DNA of 58,508 nucleotides from Lachnospiraceae bacterium (GTDB lineage Bacteria; Bacillota; Clostridia; Lachnospirales; Lachnospiraceae). Below the pieces are notes generated by a model. The model did not search any database, was not told the DNA's origin, and saw only the letters and a program-made list of their open reading frames with translations. This document shows positions 18,701 through 26,649 of the stretch, in pieces (position 1 is the first letter of the stretch; each line of letters begins with the position of its first letter). The position numbers and the translations under genes were made by a program. The DNA is taken from contig CAJTDN010000020.1 of assembly GCA_910574865.1 (NCBI GenBank), positions 1 to 58,508 on the forward strand, read 5' to 3'.

Positions 18701-19120
18701 GAGCTGAAGCTGGACGGCCTGATGAGCGCCGATGAAAGGGTGCTCTCACACCTGCAGCATGACGTGGAGGGAACGTCCGCGTTTTTGCCTTTTGGCCGGA
18801 ACAAGGACGGGAGCCTTAGTAAGTTCTCAAAGGTGCTTTCAGCGGAGGAATTCGCCCTCTTCCTGGAATATACGAAAAAGAAGGAACGGGAGTTAAAGGG
18901 GCGCATGGCGGCGGGCGAGGCGGCGGCAAGCCCTTATGAACTGGATGGGAGGACCGCTTGCGATTATTGCGCCTATCGGGCGGTGTGCGGGTTCGACGCG
19001 CGTATTTCCGGGTGCGGGTACCGGGAGTTGGAAAAATATACCCGCGAGGAAGTGATGGGAAAAATCAGGGAGGAAATGGATGGGAATGCAGTGGACCGAG
19101 GAACAGAAAAAGGTAATTGA
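15707..19120 (+). CDS. addB: ATP-dependent helicase/nuclease AddAB, subunit B
   Basis: A 1137-residue AddB subunit of the RecBCD-like double-strand-break resection complex. The N-terminal Walker A FGNSGAGKS is at residues 7-15. The C-terminal nuclease domain has the VTDYKTG motif. The iron-sulfur cluster cysteines are one in RFAACAYAHFL and the others in CDYCAYRAVCGFD near the end. Length is normal for the family (about 1150). The start at 15707 follows GGGAGG; upstream in-frame ATGs lie in the hairpin region. A short Gly/Ala/Glu-rich insertion (around ENGKADAGYGGGADV) interrupts the nuclease domain. The addA start overlaps its 3' end by 41 bases. Confidence 0.95.
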   Translation: MSLQFIFGNSGAGKSRHLYEWVIKESMAHPSRNYLVLVPEQFTMQTQKELCELHPRGGIMNIDVLSFIRLSHRVFEETGTKTGRVLDDEGKNLILRKIAGKYEKDLRVLKGNLKKQGYISEVKSVISEFTQYGIGFEKLDAFLEMLEPESYLSYKLQDIRMVYEGFENFLADKYITKEELLDVLSENVPNSRLLKGSVVTLDGFTGFTPVQNRLLGELLKVCERVVVTVDMDKREDPFTYRHPYQLFALSKEMTTSLVKIAGEQRVAVEEPVYLYDESVRRFRDNEELAFLEAELFRYGQKKYEGEPCNISLHAVQNPRDEAEFVVAGIRRLVREKGYRYRDVAVIVGDMEAYAVPMEKACEGFGIPVFIDHKKSILLNSFVEYVRSVLGMAADNFSYESVFRFLRTGMGGFTDDEVDVLENYCLSLGLKGYKNWQGVWARKNKTTKEEELAALNGLRVRFVEKVDALMFILKKRQKTVKDVTVAVYEFLVRENMQEKVQRLSEKFLREGELALAKEYAQVYRIVIELFDKFVELLGDEKISLEEYCELLDAGLEEAKVGVIPPSMDQVVVGDVERTRINQLKVLFFMGANDVFLPGNLGQGGLLSERDREAFAERKMVLSPGAKEKAYVQKFYLYMNLTKPSEKLYLTYSKVSSDGKALRPAYLVQDVRRMYPRLKVNDEDARTLRERELTPAKGAYALAEGLQDRVRGLDDTWKELYTWYRREENRMCTRHILEAAFYERNPHSLEDAKELYGDLARVGVTRLERFAACAYAHFLTYGLRLSEREIYQFEAMDLGNVAHQSMERFSRKADERRVDWTEMPEDLRARLIEESVEESILEYGNTVLYSSARNEYLITRIKQLIRRSVWALTKQMEQGDFRPRGYEIKFGGGKIDRVDTCEDESRVYVKVTDYKTGMKSFDITSFYHGLQLQLPVYLNAAMELEERKAERENGKADAGYGGGADVRKDVVPAGVFYYRIHDPIVEREDDDWVVEQKILKELKLDGLMSADERVLSHLQHDVEGTSAFLPFGRNKDGSLSKFSKVLSAEEFALFLEYTKKKERELKGRMAAGEAAASPYELDGRTACDYCAYRAVCGFDARISGCGYRELEKYTREEVMGKIREEMDGNAVDRGTEKGN

Positions 19121-22100
19121 GTTGCGAAACCGCAATATTTTGGTGTCTGCCGCCGCCGGTTCGGGCAAGACGGCGGTGCTGGTCGAGCGTATCATCCGCA
19201 TGTTGACGGATTCGGGGCGCCCGATGGACGTGGACCGTCTTTTAATCGTGACGTTTACGGAGGCCGCCGCCTCCGAGATGAAGGAGCGGATTCGCATGGC
19301 GGTTGAAAAGGCCTTGGAAGAGCGTCCGGGCGACGTGCATTTGCAAAGGCAGGCGACGCTGATCCACAGTGCGCACATCACCACCATCCATGGGTTTTGC
19401 CTGAACGTCATCCGGGAATATTTTCACGTGATTGACTTGGATTCCGGTTTTCGCATCGCGGAGGAGGGGGAATTGAAGCTGCTAAAGCAGGACGTCCTGG
19501 CCGAAGTATTGGAGGCGTGCTACGTGGAGGGGGAGACCGCTTTCCTGGAACTGGTGGAAAAGCTGGGCGGCGGCCGCAATGACCGCAATCTGGAAGAACT
19601 GGTGTTGGAACTGTATGAATATTCGCGCAGTTACCCGCAACCGGAGAAATGGTTGGAAAGCTGCGTGGGGCGGTATCGCGGGCCGGAAGACGCGTCGCGT
19701 TCGGAGGGCGGTTGGCCGGATGCCGCGTCGCGCTTGAAGGGTGGCCAACTGAAAGACATCTGGGACAAGGCGGGGCGGGTGGCCGCAGGATATTTGCAAG
19801 ACGCGTGCCAGATTTTACAAGGGGCGGTGGAAGTCTGCGAGGAGGCGGACGGCCCCTACATGTATTTGCCGATGCTGCAGTCCGACCTCGAAATGCTCTC
19901 GGAAGTGGGACGGGCGAAGAGCTTTTCGGAAATGTATTCCCGTGTCAAGACGTTGAACTGGCAGACGTTGTCGCGCAAAAAGGATGATGCCGTTTCGGCC
20001 GGGAAGCGGGAAGAAGTAAAAAAAATCCGCGACCGGGCCAAGAAGCAGGTAAAGGAACTGGTGGAATTTTGTTTTTATGAAAAGCCGGAGACGATGCGGA
20101 AGGACATGGAGGCGACTTCGGGCCTCATGCGGACATTGGCCGGCCTGGTGCGAAGGTTCGCGGACGCGTTCGCGGAAAAGAAGAAGGCCCGCGGCATGAT
20201 TGACTTTGGCGACATGGAGCAGTTCGCCTTTCAAATCCTCGTGCGCGAGCGGGACGGGGAGCTTGTGCCGTCCACCGTGGCGTGCGAGTACCAGAAACAA
20301 TTTTACGAGGTGATGATAGACGAGTACCAGGACAGCAACCTGATACAAGAGGCGATTTTGACCAGCGTGTCGGGCGTGGGGCGCAAGAATTACAATATTT
20401 TCATGGTGGGGGACGTAAAGCAGAGCATTTATCGGTTCCGTCTGTCCAGGCCGGAGCTTTTCATGGAGAAATATGACACGTATCCGACAGAGGATGGCAT
20501 GAAGCAACGGATTGACCTGCACCGTAATTTTCGCAGTCGGAGCGAGGTGCTCGACAGCGTGAACGACGTGTTTTTCCGAATCATGCAGAAGGGGCTGGGC
20601 GGTATCACGTATGACGGGCAGGCCGCGCTGCACCCGGGAGCGGCATACGAGCCACTTGTCCTGGAGAATGGCGCGTCGGCAAACCAAACGGAATTGTGGC
20701 TTTTGGACACGAGCGAGGACGCGGGCCAGGACGGGGACATAAGCCGGGAGAAGGACGCGGACGGGGACGGGATAAGCCGGGACGAGGCAAGGAACGGGGG
20801 GCGCAGGGTCACTTCCGGCCGCCAGTGGGAGGCACGCATGGTTGCCAAGCGCATCAAGGAGCTGGTGGCGACGCACGAGGTCTGGGACAAGGATGCAAGT
20901 GCCTTTCGTCGGGCGAATTACCGGGACATCGTGATCTTGACGCGCAGCGTCAAGGGCTGGTCCGACGTGTTTTTGCAGGAACTGACGGACGCGGGAGTTC
21001 CCGTGTACGCGGGCAGCAGGGAAGGATACTTTGAAGTTTACGAGGTCGACGTGTTATTGAATTATTTGCAGCTTTTGGAAAACCGGCGGCAGGACGTGCC
21101 GTTGGCATCGGTTCTTACGTCCCCGTTCGTGGGACTTTCCGCGCGGCAAATGGCGGAAATTCGCGTGGCCTGCCAGGAGGGGACGTTTTTCGAGGCGGTG
21201 GAAAAGTTTGCCGGGCTGCGGGAGGCGGCCATGACGGAAGAGGGCGGGGAGGAAGAATGCCAGGAAGGGGATTTGAAAAATGACGAAACGGGCGTGGGGG
21301 CAGACGCGCCCGACACCATGACGGAGGACGCGCCAGATGATACGCGCTCCGACACGCGCCGCGTTTTACGGACATTTTTCGCCACCCTGGCACATTTTCG
21401 CGAGATGGTTCCGTACACGCCGATTCATGAGCTTTTATGGAAGATTCTCGAGGAGACGGGCTACGGACTCTACATCACGGCGATGCCGGGCGGCCGGCAG
21501 CGTCTGGCGAACGTGGAGATGCTGGTGGAAAAGGCGGCCGCGTTTGAGAAGACGAGCTACAAGGGGCTGTTCCACTTTGTCCGCTATATCGAGCAATTGA
21601 AAAAATATGACGTGGATTTCGGGGAGGCCAACATTGCCGACGAACAGTCCGACACGGTGCGGATTATGAGCATTCACAAGAGCAAGGGGCTGGAGTTCCC
21701 CATCGTGTTCGTTTGCGGGATGGGAAAACAATTCAACATGCAGGACATAAGAAGCGCCATGGTCATCCATCCGGATTGGGGCGTGGGACTGGATTGCATC
21801 GACTTGGAGCGGCGCACGAAGGCTCCGACGTTGTTGAAAAAAATCATCCGGCATGAGACGAAGCTGGAGAACCTCGGCGAGGAACTCAGGGTTCTTTATG
21901 TCGCGATGACGCGGGCGAAGGAAAAGCTGATTTTGACGGGAGCGGTAAAGGAAACCTCTTACATGGAGGAAAAACGAAAATTGGCGGAAATGTGCGGGGC
22001 GGACGGGCGGGCGTTTCCGCTTTACGAATTATGCTCGGCAAAGCAATATCTCGACTGGCTTCTTCCAGCGGCGTATCTGGAGGAATCCATTTCCGTCCGG

Positions 22101-22922
22101 GTCTGCACGCCGCGGGAACTGGCGGTTGACGAGGCGGCAAAAGCGCATGCGGATGTTTGGGCGCGGGACGTGCTGGAGCATTGGGACGTTTCGAAGGTTT
22201 ATGACGCGGCATTGCGGGAGCGACTCAAGGGACAGTTTTCCTTTTCGTATCCTTATGAAAAGGAAGGCAGGCGCAAGTTGAAATTTACGGTGTCGGAACT
22301 CAAAAAAAGAACTTATCTGGCGGAGGAGGGCGGGGAGCTTCTTATCGAGGAACCAGAGGTGGTTCCATTGCTTCCGCAATTTTTGCAGGAAGAGGAAGAA
22401 ATGACCGGGGCATCGCGGGGAACCGCCTACCATAGGCTTCTGGAACTTTTGGATTTTTCATGTGCCTATGACGAGGGGACGTTGACGGAGGCGGTTGGCA
22501 GGCTGGTGGACGAGGGACGCATGGAGCCGGAAATGGCGGAGTGCATCCGGCCGGCGGACATTTTAGGATTTTTAAATTGTGAAAGCGGAAAACGGATGAG
22601 GCGTGCCGCGGTCGCGGGGGCGTTGTTCAAGGAGCAGCCGTTCGTACTCGGCGTGCCCGCGGGCGAAGTGTACGCCGAAGAAGAGGCGGGCGGGGACGAG
22701 GTGATTCTCGTGCAGGGAATCATCGACGTGTATTTTGAAGAGGCGGACGGCCTGGTGCTTTTGGATTACAAGACGGACAAGGTGCGAAGGGCCGCCGACC
22801 TGGTGGAAAAATACCATGCCCAGTTGGAGTATTATGCAAAGGCGCTTCACCGGCTTTTGGAAAAGCCGGTGAAAGAAAAATGGATTTATTCCTTCACGCT
22901 GGGGGAGGAAATCCGATTGTAG
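19080..22922 (+). CDS. addA: ATP-dependent helicase/nuclease AddAB, subunit A
   Basis: A 1280-residue AddA subunit. The UvrD-type motor has Walker A SAAAGSGKTA near residue 22, DEYQDSN as motif II, VGDVKQSIYRFR as motif III, LHRNFRSR, MSIHKSKGLEFP as motif V, and VAMTRAKEKL as motif VI. The C-terminal RecB-like nuclease has LLDYKTDKV. Together with AddB it unwinds and degrades broken DNA ends up to Chi. The ATG at 19080 has GGGAGG at the right distance within addB. Compared with typical AddA, loops carry hydrophilic expansions around residues 205-225, 545-575 and 720-755, some containing recognisable short duplications. Confidence 0.95.
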   Translation: MGMQWTEEQKKVIELRNRNILVSAAAGSGKTAVLVERIIRMLTDSGRPMDVDRLLIVTFTEAAASEMKERIRMAVEKALEERPGDVHLQRQATLIHSAHITTIHGFCLNVIREYFHVIDLDSGFRIAEEGELKLLKQDVLAEVLEACYVEGETAFLELVEKLGGGRNDRNLEELVLELYEYSRSYPQPEKWLESCVGRYRGPEDASRSEGGWPDAASRLKGGQLKDIWDKAGRVAAGYLQDACQILQGAVEVCEEADGPYMYLPMLQSDLEMLSEVGRAKSFSEMYSRVKTLNWQTLSRKKDDAVSAGKREEVKKIRDRAKKQVKELVEFCFYEKPETMRKDMEATSGLMRTLAGLVRRFADAFAEKKKARGMIDFGDMEQFAFQILVRERDGELVPSTVACEYQKQFYEVMIDEYQDSNLIQEAILTSVSGVGRKNYNIFMVGDVKQSIYRFRLSRPELFMEKYDTYPTEDGMKQRIDLHRNFRSRSEVLDSVNDVFFRIMQKGLGGITYDGQAALHPGAAYEPLVLENGASANQTELWLLDTSEDAGQDGDISREKDADGDGISRDEARNGGRRVTSGRQWEARMVAKRIKELVATHEVWDKDASAFRRANYRDIVILTRSVKGWSDVFLQELTDAGVPVYAGSREGYFEVYEVDVLLNYLQLLENRRQDVPLASVLTSPFVGLSARQMAEIRVACQEGTFFEAVEKFAGLREAAMTEEGGEEECQEGDLKNDETGVGADAPDTMTEDAPDDTRSDTRRVLRTFFATLAHFREMVPYTPIHELLWKILEETGYGLYITAMPGGRQRLANVEMLVEKAAAFEKTSYKGLFHFVRYIEQLKKYDVDFGEANIADEQSDTVRIMSIHKSKGLEFPIVFVCGMGKQFNMQDIRSAMVIHPDWGVGLDCIDLERRTKAPTLLKKIIRHETKLENLGEELRVLYVAMTRAKEKLILTGAVKETSYMEEKRKLAEMCGADGRAFPLYELCSAKQYLDWLLPAAYLEESISVRVCTPRELAVDEAAKAHADVWARDVLEHWDVSKVYDAALRERLKGQFSFSYPYEKEGRRKLKFTVSELKKRTYLAEEGGELLIEEPEVVPLLPQFLQEEEEMTGASRGTAYHRLLELLDFSCAYDEGTLTEAVGRLVDEGRMEPEMAECIRPADILGFLNCESGKRMRRAAVAGALFKEQPFVLGVPAGEVYAEEEAGGDEVILVQGIIDVYFEEADGLVLLDYKTDKVRRAADLVEKYHAQLEYYAKALHRLLEKPVKEKWIYSFTLGEEIRL

Positions 22923-23005
22923 GATGGAACGGCCCCGCGGCAGGCCTGCGCTTCGCCCAGGCCATTGCCCGTGGGGATAAAACGTGATTTTTGGAGGAGG
23001 GGAAG

Positions 23006-23287
23006 ATGGGGAACATGGTGGTTTTGTGCTATCTGGCGGGAATAAATTTGGTCGCCTTTTTGGCTTTTGGCGAGGACAAACGGCGCGCCGCCAAGCATTT
23101 GTGGCGAATTTCGGAGGCGACGCTTTTGAGCCTGGCCGTGATTGGCGGGGCGGCGGGAGCATTGGCCGGAATGCATGTGTTCCGGCATAAAACAAGGAAG
23201 CCGAAATTCAGGTTCGGGATTCCGGCTCTCCTGGTCTTGGAGCTGATGTTAACGTATCGCTTGCTGTGGACGTTTTGCATTGGTTGA
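23006..23287 (+). CDS. DUF1294 family small membrane protein
   Basis: A 93-residue membrane protein with helices near residues 3-18, 38-60 and 70-90. The DUF1294 signatures are clear: DKRRAAKHLWRISEATLL, GGAAGALAGMHVFRHKTRKP and KF. Its function is unknown; the domain also occurs fused to cold-shock domains. The ATG at 23006 follows GGAGGAGGGG; a TTG at 22991 lies inside that site and was rejected. It follows addA by 83 bases and is probably the last gene of that transcript. Confidence 0.88.
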   Translation: MGNMVVLCYLAGINLVAFLAFGEDKRRAAKHLWRISEATLLSLAVIGGAAGALAGMHVFRHKTRKPKFRFGIPALLVLELMLTYRLLWTFCIG

Positions 23288-23407
23288 CCGGAAGCACCTC
23301 AGATGATAATATTTCGTTTCCTAAGCGTCCGTGCATTGACGCGATTTTGGACGATGCAAATAAATCCGGCTTTTGAATTTCTTTAGAAAATTTTCCATAA
23401 TAATATA

Positions 23408-23436
23408 TTGACAAATAATATTATACGAAATATAAT
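23408..23436 (+). promoter_or_regulatory. Consensus promoter of the padR operon
   Basis: TTGACA (23408-23413), 17-bp spacer, TATAAT (23431-23436): both hexamers are perfect. Leader to the padR start is about 90 bases. Upstream, 23288-23407 holds no gene. Confidence 0.9.
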
Positions 23437-23438
23437 AT
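23418..23438 (+). promoter_or_regulatory. Putative PadR operator
   Basis: ATATTATA (23418-23425), five bases CGAAA, then TATAATAT (23431-23438): a perfect 8-bp inverted repeat whose right arm contains the -10 box. A repressor bound here would block RNA polymerase, fitting autoregulation by PadR. Confidence 0.7.
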
Positions 23439-23530
23439 GGGAGACAAAACAATATTGCAGAGTTAAAAAGAAGTTATCGGGAATGGTAATGGACGGCGGC
23501 TGGGAGGGAATACATTTTGGAGGTGGTTAG

Positions 23531-23854
23531 ATGATTTTTAACACTGGTGCCGCATTGCTGGACGCAATCGTCCTGGCAATCGTGTCAAAGGAGACGGATG
23601 GAACGTATGGCTACAAGATCACGCAGGACGTGCGACGTGCGATGGACGTGTCGGAGTCGACACTGTACCCGGTGCTGAGACGCCTGCAGAAGGAGGAATG
23701 CCTGGAAGCGTATGATTTGCAGTTTGACGGGAGGAACCGCAGGTATTACAAGGTTACGGAAAAAGGAATGGCGCAGCTCAATTTGTATAAAATAGAGTGG
23801 AAGAACTACGCGAAGAAGATACAAGAAATTTTTGAGGGAGGTGCGACTGCATGA
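23531..23854 (+). CDS. PadR family transcriptional regulator
   Basis: A 107-residue winged-helix repressor. The PadR signature runs through YGYKITQDV and then SESTLYPVLRRLQKEECLEAYD, with the wing NRRYYKVTEKG and a short C-terminal dimerisation helix. This short form is regularly the first gene before a DUF1700 protein, as here, where the two genes overlap by four bases (ATGA). It probably represses its own operon through the palindrome at 23418-23438. Ligand unknown. The start follows TGGAGG. Confidence 0.95.
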   Translation: MIFNTGAALLDAIVLAIVSKETDGTYGYKITQDVRRAMDVSESTLYPVLRRLQKEECLEAYDLQFDGRNRRYYKVTEKGMAQLNLYKIEWKNYAKKIQEIFEGGATA

Positions 23855-24750
23855 ATCGGTCGGAATTTATGGCAGGGTTGAGAAAGCTGCTTGTCAGCAT
23901 CCCGGAGGACGAGAGGGAGGAAGCGCTGCAGTATTATGAAGATTACTTTGAGGATGCAGGACCGGAGAACGAGGGAAACGTGATTAAGGAACTGGGAAGT
24001 CCGGAGAAGGTGGCATCCATCATCTGGGCGGACTCGAAGGAGGGCAGCAGGGAAAGCGGCGAGTTTACCGAGACCGGTTATACCGACGTGAGGTTCGACG
24101 AGAGAAAGCGTCCGGCATGCCGTGAGAACCCGCCACAAAAAAAGGAGGGGAAAGACGAAGCGCATCAGGCAGAAAATGCGTATTCTTATCACGAAACGTC
24201 ATATACTACGAGTGAGTCGGGCGTTGGAAACGGCCCACGGGAAGCGGCCGGGCGCGGCCAGGATGATGGCGGCCATGGGGCAGGAAACGGTTATGGCGCG
24301 GGAAGTGGTTATGGCACCGGCGGCGGTTATGGGCGGGGACGGCGCGCGGCGGGAGAAATGCGCACGAACAAGACGGTGAAAATCGTGATGATTATCGTGC
24401 TCGCGCTGGTAGTCCTTCGGATGTTTGGCTGGCTGGTTCCGGCCGTGTTCGGGGGCGTCATGGGAATCGTGGGAGTCCTCTTGGGGATTTTTGGTTGCCT
24501 GGTCGGTTTCGCCTTTGCCGGGGTGGGAATCGCGGTGGCGGGAGTCGCCGTCCTGGCCGTAGGCATCGGGGGACTGGCAGGCACCTTCGCGGCGGCCATA
24601 TTGGTGATGGGAGTCGGGTTTTTACTGATAGGGTTGGGCGTGGCGTTTACCATTTTGATGGTAAAGGTCTGTCTGGTGGTTTATCCGGCGGTGTTCCGGT
24701 TTGTCGTGAACCTGGTGAGAAGGATTTTTAATGGAAGGGAGGCGGCGTAA
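23851..24750 (+). CDS. DUF1700 (HAAS) domain membrane protein
   Basis: A 299-residue protein. Residues 1-60 are the HAAS/DUF1700 helical domain (MNRSEFMAGLRKLL, EREEALQYYEDYFEDAG, LGSPEKVA). A long polar linker follows, ending in Gly/Tyr-rich repeats of the type GYGAGSGYGTGGGYG (about 140-165). The C-terminus has several very hydrophobic Gly/Val-rich helices from about residue 178 to 285. HAAS domains pair with PadR regulators and are thought to sense or control envelope state. It overlaps padR by 4 bases and is followed 4 bases later by the DUF4097 gene. Confidence 0.9.
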   Translation: MNRSEFMAGLRKLLVSIPEDEREEALQYYEDYFEDAGPENEGNVIKELGSPEKVASIIWADSKEGSRESGEFTETGYTDVRFDERKRPACRENPPQKKEGKDEAHQAENAYSYHETSYTTSESGVGNGPREAAGRGQDDGGHGAGNGYGAGSGYGTGGGYGRGRRAAGEMRTNKTVKIVMIIVLALVVLRMFGWLVPAVFGGVMGIVGVLLGIFGCLVGFAFAGVGIAVAGVAVLAVGIGGLAGTFAAAILVMGVGFLLIGLGVAFTILMVKVCLVVYPAVFRFVVNLVRRIFNGREAA

Positions 24751-24754
24751 GGTC

Positions 24755-25675
24755 ATGAAAAAGGTATGGAAACTGATTCTGACGATTTCATTTTCCGTCG
24801 CGGGCGTGGGCCTGGTGTTCATCGCGGCGGGCTATATCCTGGGTGCCTCGTCAAGCGAGGTGGACGAACTTTTTTACAATGCCGGCGGCTACGCGCATTT
24901 GGGCCGTATCGAGGAAATGGCCCGGGACATGACTGGAAGGACGCACCACGAGGAACACGGCACGGAATACGACCCTGGTTTGGATTATATCGAATCCGGC
25001 GAAGAATACTATGGGAGTGAGGAGCATTCTTATGACGGGATAGACCAGTTGCAGGTGGAAGTTCCGGCGATGGAAGTCAGCGTCGTGGAAGGAGCCAGGA
25101 GCGACGTGTTCGTAAACTTCATAGACGTGCCAAGGACGCTTCGGGACGCGATTGTGGTGTCTTCGGATGGCGGGGAACTTAAGATTGAGACGGACGATGA
25201 CAAGTCGCTTATGGACTGGCTGAGAAATGACGGATACTGCGGAACCCTTTATATCGAAGTTCCAGAGGGGACCAGGTTCAAGGACGTCTCGTTGGAAGTT
25301 GGCGCGGGAACTTTGACCGTGGAAAACATATATGCGGACGAACTGGACATCGAGGCCGGCGCCGGGGAGGTGTACGTCACGCAATTCGAGGCCGGGGAGG
25401 CCAAGGTACAGTGCGGGGCGGGAGAAGCGGTGCTGACCGGCACGGTGCATGACAAGATTGAAATCGAGTGCGGGGTTGGTTCCGTGGTGTTCAATGACAG
25501 CGGCGAAGAGTCGGATTACGAATACAAACTGGACTGCGGAATCGGCGAGTTGGTCGTGGGTGGCAATTCATACAGCGGTCTGGGTAGCACGAAGGAAATT
25601 AAAAACGGAAGCTCCACGAAAAAGATGAAGATTGAATGTGGAATCGGAAGCGTGGAAGTATATTTTGAAGAATAG
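24755..25675 (+). CDS. DUF4097 family beta-repeat membrane-anchored protein
   Basis: A 306-residue protein with one N-terminal membrane helix (about residues 5-28) and an acidic extracellular stretch. From about residue 95 it has repeated short strands of the DUF4097/adhesin type (VPEGTRFKDVSLEVGAGTL, LDIEAGAGEVYV, AKVQCGAGEAVL, IEIECGVGSVVF, LDCGIGELVV, IECGIGSVEVYF). The regular GAG/CGIG turns indicate a right-handed beta-helix-like stack on the cell surface. The start is the ATG at 24755, since the ATG at 24731 lies inside the preceding gene. It belongs to the PadR-DUF1700 operon and probably takes part in envelope-stress sensing. Confidence 0.88.
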   Translation: MKKVWKLILTISFSVAGVGLVFIAAGYILGASSSEVDELFYNAGGYAHLGRIEEMARDMTGRTHHEEHGTEYDPGLDYIESGEEYYGSEEHSYDGIDQLQVEVPAMEVSVVEGARSDVFVNFIDVPRTLRDAIVVSSDGGELKIETDDDKSLMDWLRNDGYCGTLYIEVPEGTRFKDVSLEVGAGTLTVENIYADELDIEAGAGEVYVTQFEAGEAKVQCGAGEAVLTGTVHDKIEIECGVGSVVFNDSGEESDYEYKLDCGIGELVVGGNSYSGLGSTKEIKNGSSTKKMKIECGIGSVEVYFEE

Positions 25676-25688
25676 GGAGGAATTTATC

Positions 25689-25877
25689 ATGTCGGACAAA
25701 AAATTATATCGTTCAAGGGCAAATCGCATGGTTTGTGGAGTATGTGGAGGAATCGGGGAATATTTCAACGTGGATCCGACGTTGATCCGCCTGGGGGCGG
25801 CCATCCTCACCGTGTGCAGCGTGGGTACGGGACTGGTCTTGTACTTCGTGGCGGCGGTCATCATCCCGGAAGGGTGA
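25689..25877 (+). CDS. PspC domain protein
   Basis: A 62-residue PspC-type protein: basic N-terminus (KKLYRSRANRMVCGVCGGIGEYF), the conserved NVDPTLIRLG segment, then one membrane helix. In enterobacteria PspC helps regulate the phage-shock response; in Gram-positives small PspC proteins travel with LiaI/DUF4097-type genes. The ATG at 25689 follows AGGGAGGA, 13 bases after the DUF4097 stop, and closes the operon. A strong hairpin follows at 25907. Confidence 0.92.
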   Translation: MSDKKLYRSRANRMVCGVCGGIGEYFNVDPTLIRLGAAILTVCSVGTGLVLYFVAAVIIPEG

Positions 25878-25906
25878 GTGTCGGTGTTCGCGGCGTAGGT
25901 AAAGTT

Positions 25907-25939
25907 GGCACCAGTCGGGTTTGCCGTCCGACTGGCGCC
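25907..25939. terminator. Terminator-like hairpin between convergent genes
   Basis: GGCACCAGTCGG (25907-25918) pairs with CCGACTGGCGCC (25928-25939) with one mismatch. It lies between the ends of the pspC operon and the minus-strand DUF2461 gene and probably serves both, though no long T-run adjoins it. Confidence 0.6.
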
Positions 25940-25950
25940 GATGAATCTTG

Positions 25951-26634
25951 TTATCTCGTCGGCATCTGGAATTTTACGAGCGCCTTGTTCAAGTAGTCGT
26001 TAAAAGGTTTCATGATTTGGAAAAGCCCTGCCGCCTTTGCGGCAAATGCTTCTGCGTCGTTCAGCTCCTCGTCTTTTATCGGGTATTCCAGGTACCAACT
26101 CTTAAATTTCAGGTATTCCGCTTGCGGATGCCCCTTGTCATATCCGGCAGGAACTTTCTTTAGTGCCGTTCCTTGTACGGTGAAATGTTTTTCAAAGGTC
26201 GGATCATGTATCAGGTTTTCCCACTCTTCTCCATTCTGGACGATATAATCCCGTACCATCGTCGTCGCATCCTTAAACATGTCCGCAAACAAGCCGCCCC
26301 CTAGAAAGGACTGGTTGCCGGGCTTTACCATGAGATAATATCCGACGGGGACGGGCAGCTTGCCCTTGGAGGAAATATGGGCGCGGAACGCGGGATTATA
26401 AGGCGACTTGTCATGGCTGAAGCGGGTATCCCTTACGATTTTAAACGTAAGGTTTTTCGGGTCGTTATGTAAAATACTGCCGTCAAATTTTCCGATTTCC
26501 AGCATCAAAGCTTGTAATAATTTTTCAAATTCGGCATTTGCCTTTTTATAGTCGTCCTTGTTCGCATGGTACCATTCACGGTTGTTATTCTTGTCCAATG
26601 CCGATAAATAATCAATAATGAACTGTGTATTCAT
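25951..26634 (-). CDS. DUF2461 domain protein
   Basis: A 227-residue soluble protein matching DUF2461 (TIGR02453 type) throughout: LSALDKNNNREWYHANKDDY at the N-terminus, then KIVRDTRFSHDKSPYNPAFRAHI, the GYYLMVKPGNQSFLGGG stretch, and KKVPAGYDKGHPQAEYLKFK. Function is unknown. The start follows AAGGAGATGACTCGCT. It begins 15 bases after the sigma factor gene ends, so it is co-transcribed with it and likely within that sigma factor's regulon. Confidence 0.92.
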   Translation of the reverse strand: MNTQFIIDYLSALDKNNNREWYHANKDDYKKANAEFEKLLQALMLEIGKFDGSILHNDPKNLTFKIVRDTRFSHDKSPYNPAFRAHISSKGKLPVPVGYYLMVKPGNQSFLGGGLFADMFKDATTMVRDYIVQNGEEWENLIHDPTFEKHFTVQGTALKKVPAGYDKGHPQAEYLKFKSWYLEYPIKDEELNDAEAFAAKAAGLFQIMKPFNDYLNKALVKFQMPTR

Positions 26635-26649
26635 AGCGAGTCATCTCCT

